The notes under the pieces are model-generated. The model saw nothing but the letters and a program-made list of their open reading frames with translations. It made no database searches and was not told the DNA's origin. The position numbers and the translations under genes are program-made. A DNA stretch of 64,000 nucleotides. Origin: Nocardioides terrigena. GTDB taxonomy: Bacteria > Actinomycetota > Actinomycetes > Propionibacteriales > Nocardioidaceae. The stretch covers positions 62,001 to 126,000 of the forward strand of contig NZ_PZYY01000007.1 in NCBI RefSeq assembly GCF_003047265.1. The letters are read 5' to 3'. Positions 17,529 to 26,029 of this stretch are shown here, in pieces; position 1 is the first letter of the stretch; each line of letters starts with the position of its first letter.

Positions 17529-17777
17529 ATGATGGGCTGGTACCACGACGGCGCAGGCTGGGGCGGTTGGCTGGTGATGACCATCGCCATGATCGCGTTC
17601 TGGGCGATGGTGATCGTCGCGGTCGTCGTCCTCTTCCGCGGAAGCAAGAGCAGCGGCCAGGATCCCTCGCTGCGCCAGGACCCCCTGGACATCCTCGACC
17701 AGCGCTTCGCTCGCGGTGAGATCGACGAGGACGAATACAACACACGTAGCGCGGTCCTTCGTTCGTCGGTCCGCTGA
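17529..17777 (+). CDS. SHOCT-domain small membrane protein
   Basis: 82 aa with an AAGGAG site. A Trp/Gly-rich start (MMGWYHDGAGWGGW), one membrane helix (about 14-36), a short linker, then a SHOCT motif at the C-terminus: LDILDQRFARGEIDEDEYNT. SHOCT domains are short oligomerisation modules on many membrane proteins; actinobacterial versions often sit beside copper ATPases and two-component systems. Function is unknown. It is probably the first gene controlled by the adjacent response regulator. Confidence 0.8.
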   Translation: MMGWYHDGAGWGGWLVMTIAMIAFWAMVIVAVVVLFRGSKSSGQDPSLRQDPLDILDQRFARGEIDEDEYNTRSAVLRSSVR

Positions 17778-17834
17778 CGCGGTACCGCGTCGGCACGGAC
17801 CGCTTGCCGACCCACCCCTAGCGACAGGCCAGTC

Positions 17835-18281
17835 ATGTCCCCTGCTCGACCTGCCCAGGCCCCCGAGACGGCGGAGACCGGCGGTCGGGCAGCCCCCGAG
17901 GAGCAGCCGCAGCCCCGCGTCCGGAGGGTCTTGGCTAGCGCTTGGAATGCGGTGACGGCCGCTGTCGGCGCCGTGATGGGATTGCTACCCCACGTGCTGC
18001 ATCACGTGGGGCTGCTGGGGGGCGCCGTGTTCGTGACCGGCGCGACCGGCAACGCGCTGTTCGCCGTCCTGGGCATTGTGTTCTCGTTGCCGTTGCTCCG
18101 GCGTATCTACCGACGCTTTGGCACGTGGAAGGCGCCGGGGCTCGCCCTAGCCGTCTTCGCGCTCATGTTCTCCCTGTCCGCGTTCGTCATCGGTCCCGCC
18201 ATCAGCGGCGGCGACCCGGCCCCAGGCCCCGTCCCGGTACAGACACCCGACCCGGCCCAGCACGACAGTCACCACCCGTGA
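17835..18281 (+). CDS. Small membrane protein, unknown function
   Basis: 148 aa. Pro/Ala/Glu-rich cytoplasmic start (1-35), then two to three hydrophobic segments (about 42-60, 62-85, 105-122) and a Pro-rich tail ending DSHHP. The membrane part contains three close His residues (LPHVLHHVGLLGG), which could bind metal. It follows the SHOCT gene by 57 bases on the same strand. No family is recognised. Confidence 0.7.
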   Translation: MSPARPAQAPETAETGGRAAPEEQPQPRVRRVLASAWNAVTAAVGAVMGLLPHVLHHVGLLGGAVFVTGATGNALFAVLGIVFSLPLLRRIYRRFGTWKAPGLALAVFALMFSLSAFVIGPAISGGDPAPGPVPVQTPDPAQHDSHHP

Positions 18282-18312
18282 ACGACCGAGCCCGTCCTCT
18301 GCACGGATTGTT

Positions 18313-18330
18313 CTTCAACGAACCTTCACA
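18313..18330 (+). promoter_or_regulatory. Candidate response-regulator site 2 (direct repeat)
   Basis: CTTCAACGAACCTTCACA: CTTCA at 18313 and again at 18324, 11 bp apart, identical in design to the site at 17441-17459 and sharing the longer core AACCTTCACA. It lies about 85 bases before the DUF2892-type gene. Confidence 0.55.
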
Positions 18331-18413
18331 ACACGCGCGCGGTCTCCTTCATCCGCGACCGACACGCTGGAAGCAGACCGAAGTGGAAGGGCCGGAAGAA
18401 GGTGGAGGACGAC

Positions 18414-18656
18414 ATGAGTACCCGTTGGAGCATCAACATCACGCCTATCGAGCGTGCAGCTCGCGTCGTCCTCGGCTCCCTGACCGCGTTGGTCGGCCTT
18501 GTGCTCCTGACCAGAGCCACCTCGGCCCTCGCCGTCACCCCCGACGTGCTGCTGGTGCTGGCCGGTCTCGACCTGGTCGTCACCGGCGCGCTCGGGCACT
18601 GCCCGCTTTACTCACGCCTGGGCCACGTGCCCACATCCTTGACAGGACGGATGTGA
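18414..18656 (+). CDS. DUF2892 (YgaP transmembrane) family protein
   Basis: 80 aa from the ATG at 18414, chosen for the GGAGG site 5 bases upstream rather than the earlier GTG. The sequence has the family pattern N-x-x-x-x-E-R-x-x-R (NITPIERAARVVLGS), two membrane helices and the closing G-x-C-P-x-Y (LGHCPLYSRLG). These small inner-membrane proteins often accompany rhodanese or metal-stress genes; the role is unclear. Its stop overlaps the next start (TGATG). Confidence 0.85.
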   Translation: MSTRWSINITPIERAARVVLGSLTALVGLVLLTRATSALAVTPDVLLVLAGLDLVVTGALGHCPLYSRLGHVPTSLTGRM

Positions 18657-18988
18657 TGAACACACCGCACGCGATGGACCACCATCCGCACCATGACCCC
18701 CAGGCGGGGCCGTACGTGACCACCGGCCCGACGCCCGCCGACTCGACGGCCGGAGGGAGCGACCCCATCGCCGAGCAGCAAGGCATGCCTGAAAGCCACT
18801 CAGGACATGGCGGACGCGGTGGACACGGGCTGATGATGCTCGTCTGCTGCATCCCCATGATCCTGATTGCCGTTGCGCTCGTGGCGACCGGTGTCGCAGG
18901 GTCCGGAGCCATCGTCGGCGCGCTGCTGTGCACCGCCATGATGGCCGTCATGGTGCTCACCATGCCCGGCAGCCACGGCCACAAATAG
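18656..18988 (+). CDS. His-rich small membrane protein
   Basis: 110 aa. The N-terminal 58 residues are soluble and rich in His ([22 protein letters not shown]), followed by two adjacent membrane helices (about 59-80 and 83-104) with a Cys pair (LVCCIPM) and a short GSHGHK end. The His, Met and Cys content suggests metal binding, fitting the copper context. It is translationally coupled to the preceding gene. It resembles DUF2933-type proteins in layout, but I do not claim membership. Confidence 0.75.
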   Translation: MNTPHAMDHHPHHDPQAGPYVTTGPTPADSTAGGSDPIAEQQGMPESHSGHGGRGGHGLMMLVCCIPMILIAVALVATGVAGSGAIVGALLCTAMMAVMVLTMPGSHGHK

Positions 18989-19181
18989 CCCGTGACGGAG
19001 CCGGGAACCTGGGCAGGAAGGTGGGCTTCAGCATGGCCCCCCGCCAGTCGTGCAGGTCGAAACCAGCAGGCAGACAACCGCTTAATCCCTCTGTCCGCAG
19101 GACTCCGCACGGTAGGTGCGCCCACGCCCCGTCTGTTCCCCACACCCGTCACAACAACCACCAAACGAGGGGTTGCCTATA

Positions 19182-19196
19182 TACCCCTGGGGGGTA
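19182..19196 (+). promoter_or_regulatory. CsoR/RicR-like copper operator
   Basis: TACCCCTGGGGGGTA is a near-perfect dyad (TACCC-N5-GGGTA) ending 10 bases before the copper ATPase ATG. Actinobacterial CsoR and RicR repressors bind GC-rich TACCC...GGGTA-type palindromes upstream of Cu exporters and release DNA on Cu(I) binding. No csoR gene is in the window, so the regulator would be encoded elsewhere. Confidence 0.65.
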
Positions 19197-19206
19197 TGAT
19201 CGAATC

Positions 19207-21588
19207 ATGAGCAGCCATCAGCACGTCACCGCTCAAACTGGAGCGGTCAAGGACCCCGTGTGCGGCATGGATGTCGACCCGGCCACGACCGAGCACGTCG
19301 CCGAGCACGAGGGCGTGACCCACCACTTCTGCTCCGCGCACTGCCAGGCACGCTTCGTCGCAGACCCCCAGGCGTTCCTTGGCACACCCAGCAGCAAGCC
19401 GGTTCCGACCGCGCCGGGCGCCGAGGAGGTCGAGTACACGTGCCCGATGCACCCCGAGATCCGGCAGATGGGGCCCGGCGCGTGCCCGATCTGCGGCATG
19501 GCGCTCGAGCCGGTCACCGCGACCGCCGACATGGGACCGTCAGCGGAGCTGCGCGACATGACCCGCCGGTTCTGGATCGGCACCGTCCTCACCATCCCAG
19601 TCATCGTGCTCGAGATGGGCCGCCACCTCATCGACCCCCTCTACGACGCCATCCCCTCCGACGTCTCCGCCTGGGCGCAGCTCCTGCTCGCCACCCCGGT
19701 GGTGTTGTGGGGCGGGTGGCCGTTCTTCGTGCGCGGCTGGCAGTCGGTGCGCACGCGCAACCTCAACATGTTCACCCTCATCGCGATGGGCACCGGCATC
19801 GCCTGGATCTACTCCGTCATCGCCACCCTGATGCCGGGCATCTTCCCCGCCGCGTTCCGCAACGACCTCTCCGAGATGAGCGACGGCATGGTCGCCGCGG
19901 CGGGTGCTGGCTCCGTCGACGTGTACTTCGAGGCGGCCGCCGTCATCACCGTCTTGGTCCTCCTCGGCCAGGTCCTCGAGCTCCGCGCCCGTGAGCAGAC
20001 GTCGGGTGCCATCAAGGCCCTGCTCAACCTCGCCCCCAAGACCGCACGCCGCATCACCGGCGACGGCACCGACGAGGAGGTTGCGCTCGAGGACGTTCAG
20101 CTCGGCGACCGCCTGCGGGTCCGACCTGGCGAGAAGGTCCCCGTGGACGGCACCGTCGCCGACGGCCGCTCGTCGCTGGACGAGTCGCTGGTCACCGGTG
20201 AGTCCATGCCGGTCACCAAGACCACCGGCGACACCGTCATCGGCGGCACCCTCAACCAGACCGGCGCCCTGGTGGTCACGGCCGAGAAGGTCGGCCGCGA
20301 CACCATGCTGGCCCGCATCGTGGCCATGGTGGCCGAAGCGCAGCGCTCCCGGGCCCCGATCCAGCGGATGGCCGACCGGGTGGCCGGCCTGTTCGTGCCC
20401 GCCGTGATCGGCATAGCCGTCCTCGCGTTCATCGTCTGGGCCCTTGTCGGCCCCGACCCGAAGATGGCCCACGGCCTCATCGTCGCCGTCGCCGTCCTCA
20501 TCATCGCCTGCCCCTGTGCCCTGGGCCTGGCCACACCGGTCTCCATCATGGTCGGCGTCGGCCGCGGCGCCAGCCAGGGCGTCCTCATCAAGAACGCCGA
20601 GGCCCTAGAGCGCATGGAGAAGGTCAACACCCTCGTCGTCGACAAGACCGGCACCTTGACCGAGGGCCGTCCGTCCGTGACCGACATCGTCACCCATGAC
20701 GCCACTTCGATACCCGAGGGTGAGCTGCTGCGCCTCGCCGCCGGAGTCGAACGTGCCTCCGAGCACCCGCTGGCCCAAGCGATCGTGACCGCGGCCACCG
20801 ACCGTGGCCTTGTGATCCCCGACGTCAGTGACTTCGACTCACCCGTCGGCCGCGGCGTCCACGGCACGGTCGAAGGACACACCGTCGCGCTCGGCTCCGC
20901 CACCTTCATGACCAGCCGCAACCTGGACCCCAGTGCGCTGGATGAGCAGGCCCACTGGCTGCGCCGGGGTGGCACTACCGCCATCTTCGTGGCCGTCGAC
21001 GGCACAGTAGTGGGCGTGCTCGCCATCTCCGACCCCGTGAAGGCCACCACGGCAGAGGCCCTGGCCGCCCTTCGCGAGGAGGGCGTCGAAGTCGTCATGC
21101 TCACCGGCGACAACCGAACCACAGCGGAGGCCGTCGCCCGACAGCTCGGCATCGATCGGGTCGAGGCCGAGGTGCTTCCCGACCACAAGGCCGACGTCGT
21201 CACCCGCCTCAAGGCCGAAGGCCGAGTCGTCGCCATGGCCGGCGACGGCGTCAACGACGCCCCCGCCCTGGCCGCCGCCGACGTCGGGCTGGCCATGTCC
21301 TCGGGCACCGACGTGGCCATCGAGTCCGCCGGCGTGACCTTGTTGCACGGCGACCTCATGGGCATCGTCAAGGCGCGGCGCCTCTCGGCCATGACGATGC
21401 GCAACATCCGGCAAAACCTCGTGTTCGCGTTCATCTACAACGCCGCCGGCATTCCCATCGCGGCCGGAGTCCTGTACCCGCTCACCGGCTTGTTGCTCTC
21501 CCCGGTCATCGCCGCCGCCGCGATGGCACTGTCGTCGGTCAGTGTGATCAGCAACGCGCTGCGACTGCGGACGCAGGACCTGGGCTGA
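19207..21588 (+). CDS. copA: Cu(I)-exporting P1B-type ATPase
   Basis: 793 aa from ATG 19207, placed just after the CsoR-like operator; the frame is open further upstream but that sequence is not protein-like. Domains: YHS metal-binding segment (about 15-60, [10 protein letters not shown]), a heavy-metal-binding motif (77-102, [10 protein letters not shown]...CPICGM), then the transporter with TGES-type actuator ([10 protein letters not shown]), C435-P-C437 in TM6, phosphorylation Asp479 in [12 protein letters not shown] motif (SEHPLAQAI) and [10 protein letters not shown]. The final helices carry YN (FIYNAAG) and M-x-x-S (MALSSVSV), the Cu(I) (P1B-1) signature. It exports Cu(I) across the membrane using ATP. 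Confidence 0.95.
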   Translation: MSSHQHVTAQTGAVKDPVCGMDVDPATTEHVAEHEGVTHHFCSAHCQARFVADPQAFLGTPSSKPVPTAPGAEEVEYTCPMHPEIRQMGPGACPICGMALEPVTATADMGPSAELRDMTRRFWIGTVLTIPVIVLEMGRHLIDPLYDAIPSDVSAWAQLLLATPVVLWGGWPFFVRGWQSVRTRNLNMFTLIAMGTGIAWIYSVIATLMPGIFPAAFRNDLSEMSDGMVAAAGAGSVDVYFEAAAVITVLVLLGQVLELRAREQTSGAIKALLNLAPKTARRITGDGTDEEVALEDVQLGDRLRVRPGEKVPVDGTVADGRSSLDESLVTGESMPVTKTTGDTVIGGTLNQTGALVVTAEKVGRDTMLARIVAMVAEAQRSRAPIQRMADRVAGLFVPAVIGIAVLAFIVWALVGPDPKMAHGLIVAVAVLIIACPCALGLATPVSIMVGVGRGASQGVLIKNAEALERMEKVNTLVVDKTGTLTEGRPSVTDIVTHDATSIPEGELLRLAAGVERASEHPLAQAIVTAATDRGLVIPDVSDFDSPVGRGVHGTVEGHTVALGSATFMTSRNLDPSALDEQAHWLRRGGTTAIFVAVDGTVVGVLAISDPVKATTAEALAALREEGVEVVMLTGDNRTTAEAVARQLGIDRVEAEVLPDHKADVVTRLKAEGRVVAMAGDGVNDAPALAAADVGLAMSSGTDVAIESAGVTLLHGDLMGIVKARRLSAMTMRNIRQNLVFAFIYNAAGIPIAAGVLYPLTGLLLSPVIAAAAMALSSVSVISNALRLRTQDLG

Positions 21589-21619
21589 GGTGGCCACCGG
21601 TGCTCCGTACGATCGGATT

Positions 21620-22123
21620 GTGACCAGCCCGCGCATCCGGCCCCGTTCCGGGGGCCGGGTGCGTCCCGGTCTGCTCGCTCCGGTGGTGGTCGCCATCGTG
21701 CTCGGCATCCTGGGCATGCACGGCATCGACGCCCACGGGGTGAGCTTGCAAGGCCCGAGGACCGATGCCGCCGACACGGCCCCTCCGACGGCCGTAGTGA
21801 TGGCGGGACACGACCCCGCCCCCGTCACCAGCGACGAGGTGCACTCTCCCGGCGGGACCACCCCGAGTGCGTCCAGCCAGTCCGGAGACCAGACGGATGA
21901 CATGAGCGGCATGGGTGGCATGAGCGGGATGGTGATGTTGTGCGTGGCGATGCTCGCCGGCGCCGCCGTGGCCCTGCTCGTGGTCCTCGTACGCCGCGGA
22001 CGGCTGCCGAAGGTGTGGGCGGTCCTCGAGCCTGCCGGTCGCGTGCGGCCGGTCGTGGCCGCCGTGCTGCGGGTCGGGGCGGGGCCACCTGCGGTGTGGA
22101 GGTTCTCGGTCATCAGGTGCTGA
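21620..22123 (+). CDS. DUF6153-like Met/His-rich membrane protein
   Basis: 167 aa from GTG 21620 (an earlier GTG at 21590 is 1 base after the ATPase stop). First membrane helix ends in the family-type LGILGMHGIDAHG; then a Thr/Ser-rich stretch with a Met-Gly cluster (DDMSGMGGMSGMVML) and a second helix (about 109-130). Met clusters suggest Cu(I) binding in the periplasm-side loop. It sits immediately downstream of the Cu ATPase and is probably cotranscribed. The function of the DUF6153 family is unknown. Confidence 0.7.
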   Translation: MTSPRIRPRSGGRVRPGLLAPVVVAIVLGILGMHGIDAHGVSLQGPRTDAADTAPPTAVVMAGHDPAPVTSDEVHSPGGTTPSASSQSGDQTDDMSGMGGMSGMVMLCVAMLAGAAVALLVVLVRRGRLPKVWAVLEPAGRVRPVVAAVLRVGAGPPAVWRFSVIRC

Positions 22124-22159
22124 CAGGCAGGTAGCCCGCCGACCAGCACGGTCCACGCT

Positions 22160-22179
22160 GCGCCACCACGTTGTGGCGC
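22160..22179 (+). terminator. Possible hairpin terminator
   Basis: GCGCCAC-CACGTT-GTGGCGC, a 7-bp perfect stem between the DUF6153-like gene and the DUF305 lipoprotein gene. There is no T-run. It may be a weak or processing terminator. Confidence 0.35.
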
Positions 22180-22257
22180 GTCCAGGCCGAGTGCTGCCCG
22201 AGTGTGCTGACACGTCCTGCCTGACCCTTGATGACCTCGAACAGGAGAACCAACCTC

Positions 22258-22905
22258 ATGCGCTGCCCCCGACCCACCGCGCTCACGCGCCACCCCGCCG
22301 TACTGCTCGGCTCCCTAACCCTCGGACTTGCCCTCACCCTGACGGCATGTGGCAACGACGAGCCCGCCGCCGACAACTCCGCGCAGGTGTCCGAGACCGA
22401 TCACAACGACGCCGACGTCGCGTTCGCGACGGACATGATCCAGCACCACGCCCAGGCCCTGTCGATGGTGGACCTGACCGTCGACCGCGCCCTCGACCCC
22501 GAGGTGCAGCAGCTCGCCGAGGAGATCCGCGGGGCCCAGGGCCCGGAGATCGAGACGATGAGTGACTGGCTTCAGGAGTGGGGCGAGAAGATTCCCGCAA
22601 CCATGCGCGACCACTCCAACGCCGGTCACGGATCGGACAGCATGGGCGACTCCATGGACGGGATGAACGGCGAGATGCCCGGCATGATGTCCGGCGACGA
22701 GCTCGACGACCTCGAAAATGCCCCGGACTCGGAGTTCCAGACCATGTGGCTCGAGATGATGATCGAACATCACGAAGGCGCCATCGAGATGGCGCGGGAG
22801 CAGCAGGACGACGGCCAGTACCAGCCCGCCATCGACCTCGCCGGGGACGTCGTGGACACGCAGTCCGCAGAGATCCAAACCATGGAGACGCTCCTCGGCT
22901 CCTGA
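22258..22905 (+). CDS. DUF305 family lipoprotein
   Basis: 215 aa from ATG 22258. Signal peptide with lipobox (LTLTACGND, Cys about 32). Two DUF305 (ferritin-like four-helix) repeats are seen through their signatures: VAFATDMIQHHAQALSMVD and FQTMWLEMMIEHHEGAIEMA, the His-His and Met residues being the expected metal ligands. A Met/Gly/Asp-rich linker (SMGDSMDGMNGEMPGMM) separates them. Members of this family are repeatedly linked to copper handling outside the membrane. It precedes the propeller lipoprotein gene by about 140 bases. Confidence 0.9.
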   Translation: MRCPRPTALTRHPAVLLGSLTLGLALTLTACGNDEPAADNSAQVSETDHNDADVAFATDMIQHHAQALSMVDLTVDRALDPEVQQLAEEIRGAQGPEIETMSDWLQEWGEKIPATMRDHSNAGHGSDSMGDSMDGMNGEMPGMMSGDELDDLENAPDSEFQTMWLEMMIEHHEGAIEMAREQQDDGQYQPAIDLAGDVVDTQSAEIQTMETLLGS

Positions 22906-23048
22906 CCCGGCGCCAGCTCTCGACCGAACCGAGATGGGGCGGGCACCCGTCGAGGGTGACCGCCCCCGGCCGGTGGACGGCATCCTGCTCGGCGCCCTGT
23001 CACCGGACCCGCCGCACTGCACCCGACCCTCGCGAAGTGAGCACCCCA

Positions 23049-23918
23049 ATGCCATCCAACGTCCGCACCCGAGCCACCCTCACAGCCCTCGCCGCCGGAG
23101 CCGCACTGCTGCTGTCCGGCTGCAGCACGAGCGACAGCCCCGCCCCGCCGGGCGCGCCGAACGCCGCCGGCGCAGATGAGTTGGGCCACGTTCACGGTCT
23201 CGGAGTCGATCCGCAAGACGGCACTCTCTACGTGGCCTCCCACTTCGGCGTCTTCCGCATCGCCGACGATGGAACCCGCGAACGGGTAGCCGATCGATGG
23301 CAGGACACGATGGGCTTCGCCGTCGCGGGCCCCGGCCACTTTCTCGGCTCCGGACACCCCGACCTGCGCGAACGGCTTCCGTCGAGCCTGGGCCTCATCG
23401 AGTCCACGGACGGCGCCGAGACATGGGACACGGTTTCGCTCCTCGGCGACGCCGACCTGCACTCCATCGAGCCGGTCGGCGATCGGATCTATGCCTACGA
23501 CTCCACCGGCGGGTCGCTCATGATGACCACCGACAGGACGAACTGGACCACGATCAGCACACAGCCGCTCTACGACCTTGCCGCGAATCCCACCGACCCG
23601 GGCACCGTGTACGCGACGACGGACCGTGGGACCCTCGTCCGGTCCACGGACGGCCGCGAACCGCGAGCAGTACCCGACGCTCCGACGCTCACAGCGATCG
23701 ACTGGCAGCCCGGCGGACCGCTGGTCGGAATCGGTGTCGACGGCACCGTGATGGTCAGTACCGACGCCACCCAGTGGGAGCAGGTCGGCCGGCTGGACGG
23801 ACCGGCCGAAGCGCTCGATGCCGTCGCTGGGCGATGGCACGCCGCAACCGAGAGCGGCGTCCATGAGTCCCTCGATGACGGACAGACCTGGCGGACGGTG
23901 GTCTCTGCGGGCAACTGA
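23049..23918 (+). CDS. F510_1955-type beta-propeller lipoprotein
   Basis: 289 aa from ATG 23049. Lipobox LLLSGCSTS (Cys about 24). The mature protein opens with LGHVHGLGVDPQDGTLYVAS and has repeated Asp-box-like turns (STDGAETWD, TTDRTNWTT, STDGREPR, STDATQWEQ, SLDDGQTWRT), giving a sialidase-like or BNR propeller. In databases such proteins are called F510_1955 family glycosylhydrolase, but no catalytic residues are evident and a hydrolase activity is doubtful. It accompanies DUF305 and Cu ATPase genes and is likely exposed on the outer face of the membrane. Confidence 0.8.
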   Translation: MPSNVRTRATLTALAAGAALLLSGCSTSDSPAPPGAPNAAGADELGHVHGLGVDPQDGTLYVASHFGVFRIADDGTRERVADRWQDTMGFAVAGPGHFLGSGHPDLRERLPSSLGLIESTDGAETWDTVSLLGDADLHSIEPVGDRIYAYDSTGGSLMMTTDRTNWTTISTQPLYDLAANPTDPGTVYATTDRGTLVRSTDGREPRAVPDAPTLTAIDWQPGGPLVGIGVDGTVMVSTDATQWEQVGRLDGPAEALDAVAGRWHAATESGVHESLDDGQTWRTVVSAGN

Positions 23919-24297
23919 TCTGGCCGGGCGACTAGGTGTACCCAGCCACTAGGTCGGCCGGGACCGCATGCTGGGCCGCGGCGCGGATACGACGGGCGAT
24001 GAGGGGTCAGCGAAGAGACGAGTGATGGCTGATTCGGTGCTGGGGATCGAGCCCACCGGCTGCCTGGGGACTCACATGGATGGTGGCACTCGTCAGCTGG
24101 GGAAGCTCATGGAGCAGGCGGTGTTGGGTGATGTCGTGGGGCAGGTCGTGGGCGGCGCGGAGGTGTCCAATCCACCGCATGCGGAGGTACTCGGCGTCGA
24201 CGACGCCGGCCGTGCCGCGGACGACGACAGCCGGGTGTCGGGGGAATGGGGCCGCCGGGGGCTCTGCGAGCCCGATGTGGGGTGGGCGGTGGAGTGG
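23919..24297. other. Gap or degenerate coding sequence
   Basis: About 380 bases between the propeller lipoprotein gene and the DUF3093 gene. A minus-strand frame reads YLRMRWIGHLRAAHDLPHDI, which looks protein-like, but lacks a start and a recognised domain. It may be the tail of a decayed gene. No operator of the kinds described elsewhere was found in it. Confidence 0.3.
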
Positions 24298-24759
24298 CTA
24301 CCGGTACCTGGATTCGTTGACCGCCGAAGCCAAGGCTGGCGCTCTGCGGGAGCCCACCAGCCAGTATGGAGTGGGATCGTCCGGGTCGTTGATCTCGATC
24401 CGTACGGCCTCCGGAAGGTAGGGGCGCAACAGCAGGAACGCCCTCGCGTCTGCGAGCCGTCCCGACACCTCCCGCGCGCTGGTCCGGTCGAGCGCCTGCG
24501 CCGGACCCACGAAACCCAGTTCGATCCTGGCGCGCCCCGCGCGAAGCCAACCGTCCTCCACGACGACCCGGGAACCCCCGTAGGTCCGCAGGCCCATGGC
24601 GAGGAGGAGGGCGAGTGCCGCGGAGATGCCCCACGCCAGCGCCTCGGGGACCGCCACCACGAGGGCCAACCAGAAGCTGGCCACCAGCAGGTTGCCCTGG
24701 ATCCACCATCGAAGCGGCACTCGCAGTCGCTCGCGATACTGCGTGTCCGCTCGTCCCAT
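24298..24759 (-). CDS. DUF3093 domain membrane protein
   Basis: 153 aa. It begins YRERLRVPLRWWIQGNLLVA, the DUF3093 hallmark, with two membrane helices (about 19-37 and 39-57) followed by a soluble beta-rich domain (VVVEDGWLRAGRARIELGFV) and the DDPTPYWLVGSRR end. DUF3093 is actinobacterial and of unknown role. Its start lies 40 bases from a BlaI-type dyad (24799-24817) shared with the divergent gene. Confidence 0.85.
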   Translation of the reverse strand: MGRADTQYRERLRVPLRWWIQGNLLVASFWLALVVAVPEALAWGISAALALLLAMGLRTYGGSRVVVEDGWLRAGRARIELGFVGPAQALDRTSAREVSGRLADARAFLLLRPYLPEAVRIEINDPDDPTPYWLVGSRRAPALASAVNESRYR

Positions 24760-24798
24760 GGCCCCGCCCTCGTCTCGAGCGGATTCGGCAACCGCTAT

Positions 24799-24817
24799 CT
24801 CCTATGCACTATAGTAG
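24799..24817 (+). promoter_or_regulatory. BlaI-type operator A
   Basis: CTCCTATG-CAC-TATAGTAG, matching the 8-3-8 dyad consensus CTACTATG-N3-CATAGTAG with one change in each half. It sits between the divergent DUF3093 gene and the secreted protein gene at 24950. The right half contains TACTAT on the minus strand, a possible -10 hexamer. Confidence 0.65.
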
Positions 24818-24825
24818 ATGCGGTT

Positions 24826-24855
24826 GGATGCCACCTCGTTATCGCGGTGGCATCC
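24826..24855 (+). repeat. Leader hairpin
   Basis: GGATGCCACC-(10 nt)-GGTGGCATCC: a perfect 10-bp stem starting 8 bases after operator A and before the GTG start at 24950. If transcription starts at the operator, the hairpin is in the 5' leader. It has no T-run, so it may stabilise or attenuate the mRNA. Confidence 0.5.
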
Positions 24856-24949
24856 GCCTTGCCGGCGGTTATGGCCCTCCCACCCATCCGCCTGCGGTCG
24901 ATTCGACCGGGCAAGCGAATCCCATGCCCCCCAGCAAAGGACTGCCGCC

Positions 24950-25864
24950 GTGGCCGACCCTCGCCACAAGCGGGACGCACGTTCCCGTCCCCAGCTCCGT
25001 GTGAGCATCGCAGCGGCTTCGCTCGCCGTGATGGCCACCGGCGCCGCCGTGGCCTCCGGAATCAGTGCGTCGCCTCGCGAAGTCGCCCCAGTGGCCGGCG
25101 CCGCTGACCCCGCGCCCCGGCCGAGCGCAATCTCACGGCCGAGCGTCACGCCGCTCGGCGAGCGCCGACCGGTCGTCTCGCGTGCCGAAACCCGCAGGCC
25201 GCCACGCCCCGCTCGGTCGGAGCCGTCTCCGGCAGCCGTCGCGACCCGCCGCCTCGTACGCAGGGCCGACGTCCAGAAGTGGACGACCGCGCCGCTCAAC
25301 ATCTGGACACGGCCGGGCGAGAAGGCTCGCAAGACTGGCTTGATCGATGCGCTCACCAGGGTCACCGTGACCGGTCGGACCATGCGCGGACGCGACGAGC
25401 TCGTCATCGACGGGCGCTCCCGCTGGGTGACGGGCGGCTACCTCGCCGGCCGCAAACCTCGTCCGGAGGCCGACGCGGGCGACGCGGGCGACGCCGCCGA
25501 CGGACCGGCGGCGGGAGCCTCCTGCTCCAATGGCACGTCTGTGCCCTCCGGAGTGAGTCCCAACATCGTGGCGGTCCACGAAGCCGTGTGCGCCGCGTTC
25601 CCCGAGATCACCACCTACGGCACGTTGCGCAGCGACGGCGAGCACGCTCAAGGCATCGCCGTCGACATCATGGTGAGTGGAGACCGGGCATGGCAGGTCG
25701 CGGAATTCGTGCGCGAGAACTACCAGACCCTCGGCGTCTCCTATGCCATCCATGCCCGGAACATCTGGTCGGTCCAGAGAGCGAGCGAGGGTTGGCGAGG
25801 CATGGAGGACCGCGGTTCGGTGACCGCCAACCATTACGACCACGTGCACGTCACCACCTTCTGA
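24950..25864 (+). CDS. Secreted protein with SH3-like and Hedgehog/DD-peptidase-like region
   Basis: 304 aa from GTG 24950, chosen because it places a basic start (VADPRHKRDARSRPQ) before a hydrophobic segment (SIAAASLAVMATGAAVASG), as in a signal peptide or anchor. Then a Pro/Arg-rich linker, an SH3b-like domain (about 110-165, LNIWTRPGEKARKTGLI) and a C-terminal domain (200-304) with VAVHEAVCAAFPEI, DGEHAQGIAVDIMV and NHYDHVHVTTF. His and Asp in EHAQGIAVDI and DHVHV resemble the Zn ligands of the extended D,D-peptidase fold. A cell-wall role is inferred. Confidence 0.7.
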   Translation: MADPRHKRDARSRPQLRVSIAAASLAVMATGAAVASGISASPREVAPVAGAADPAPRPSAISRPSVTPLGERRPVVSRAETRRPPRPARSEPSPAAVATRRLVRRADVQKWTTAPLNIWTRPGEKARKTGLIDALTRVTVTGRTMRGRDELVIDGRSRWVTGGYLAGRKPRPEADAGDAGDAADGPAAGASCSNGTSVPSGVSPNIVAVHEAVCAAFPEITTYGTLRSDGEHAQGIAVDIMVSGDRAWQVAEFVRENYQTLGVSYAIHARNIWSVQRASEGWRGMEDRGSVTANHYDHVHVTTF

Positions 25865-26029
25865 CCCCCTTGGCGTCAGCGCCGCGCGGTACGCGACAGT
25901 CGCCGAACGGGCTCCCGCGGTCCCTCTTCGAAGCACGGCGGCCCTGACCAGACTGAGGGCCGAGCGTCGACACGCGCCCACCGGTGCGTGCGAGAGCAGT
26001 GCCTGCGCGCGGTCGGGCGGCTGGTCACC

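Noticed and set aside
23968..25107. Plus-strand open frame of 379 codons
   Set aside because: It overlaps the DUF3093 gene in antisense and the start of the secreted protein in another frame; its translation has no domain.
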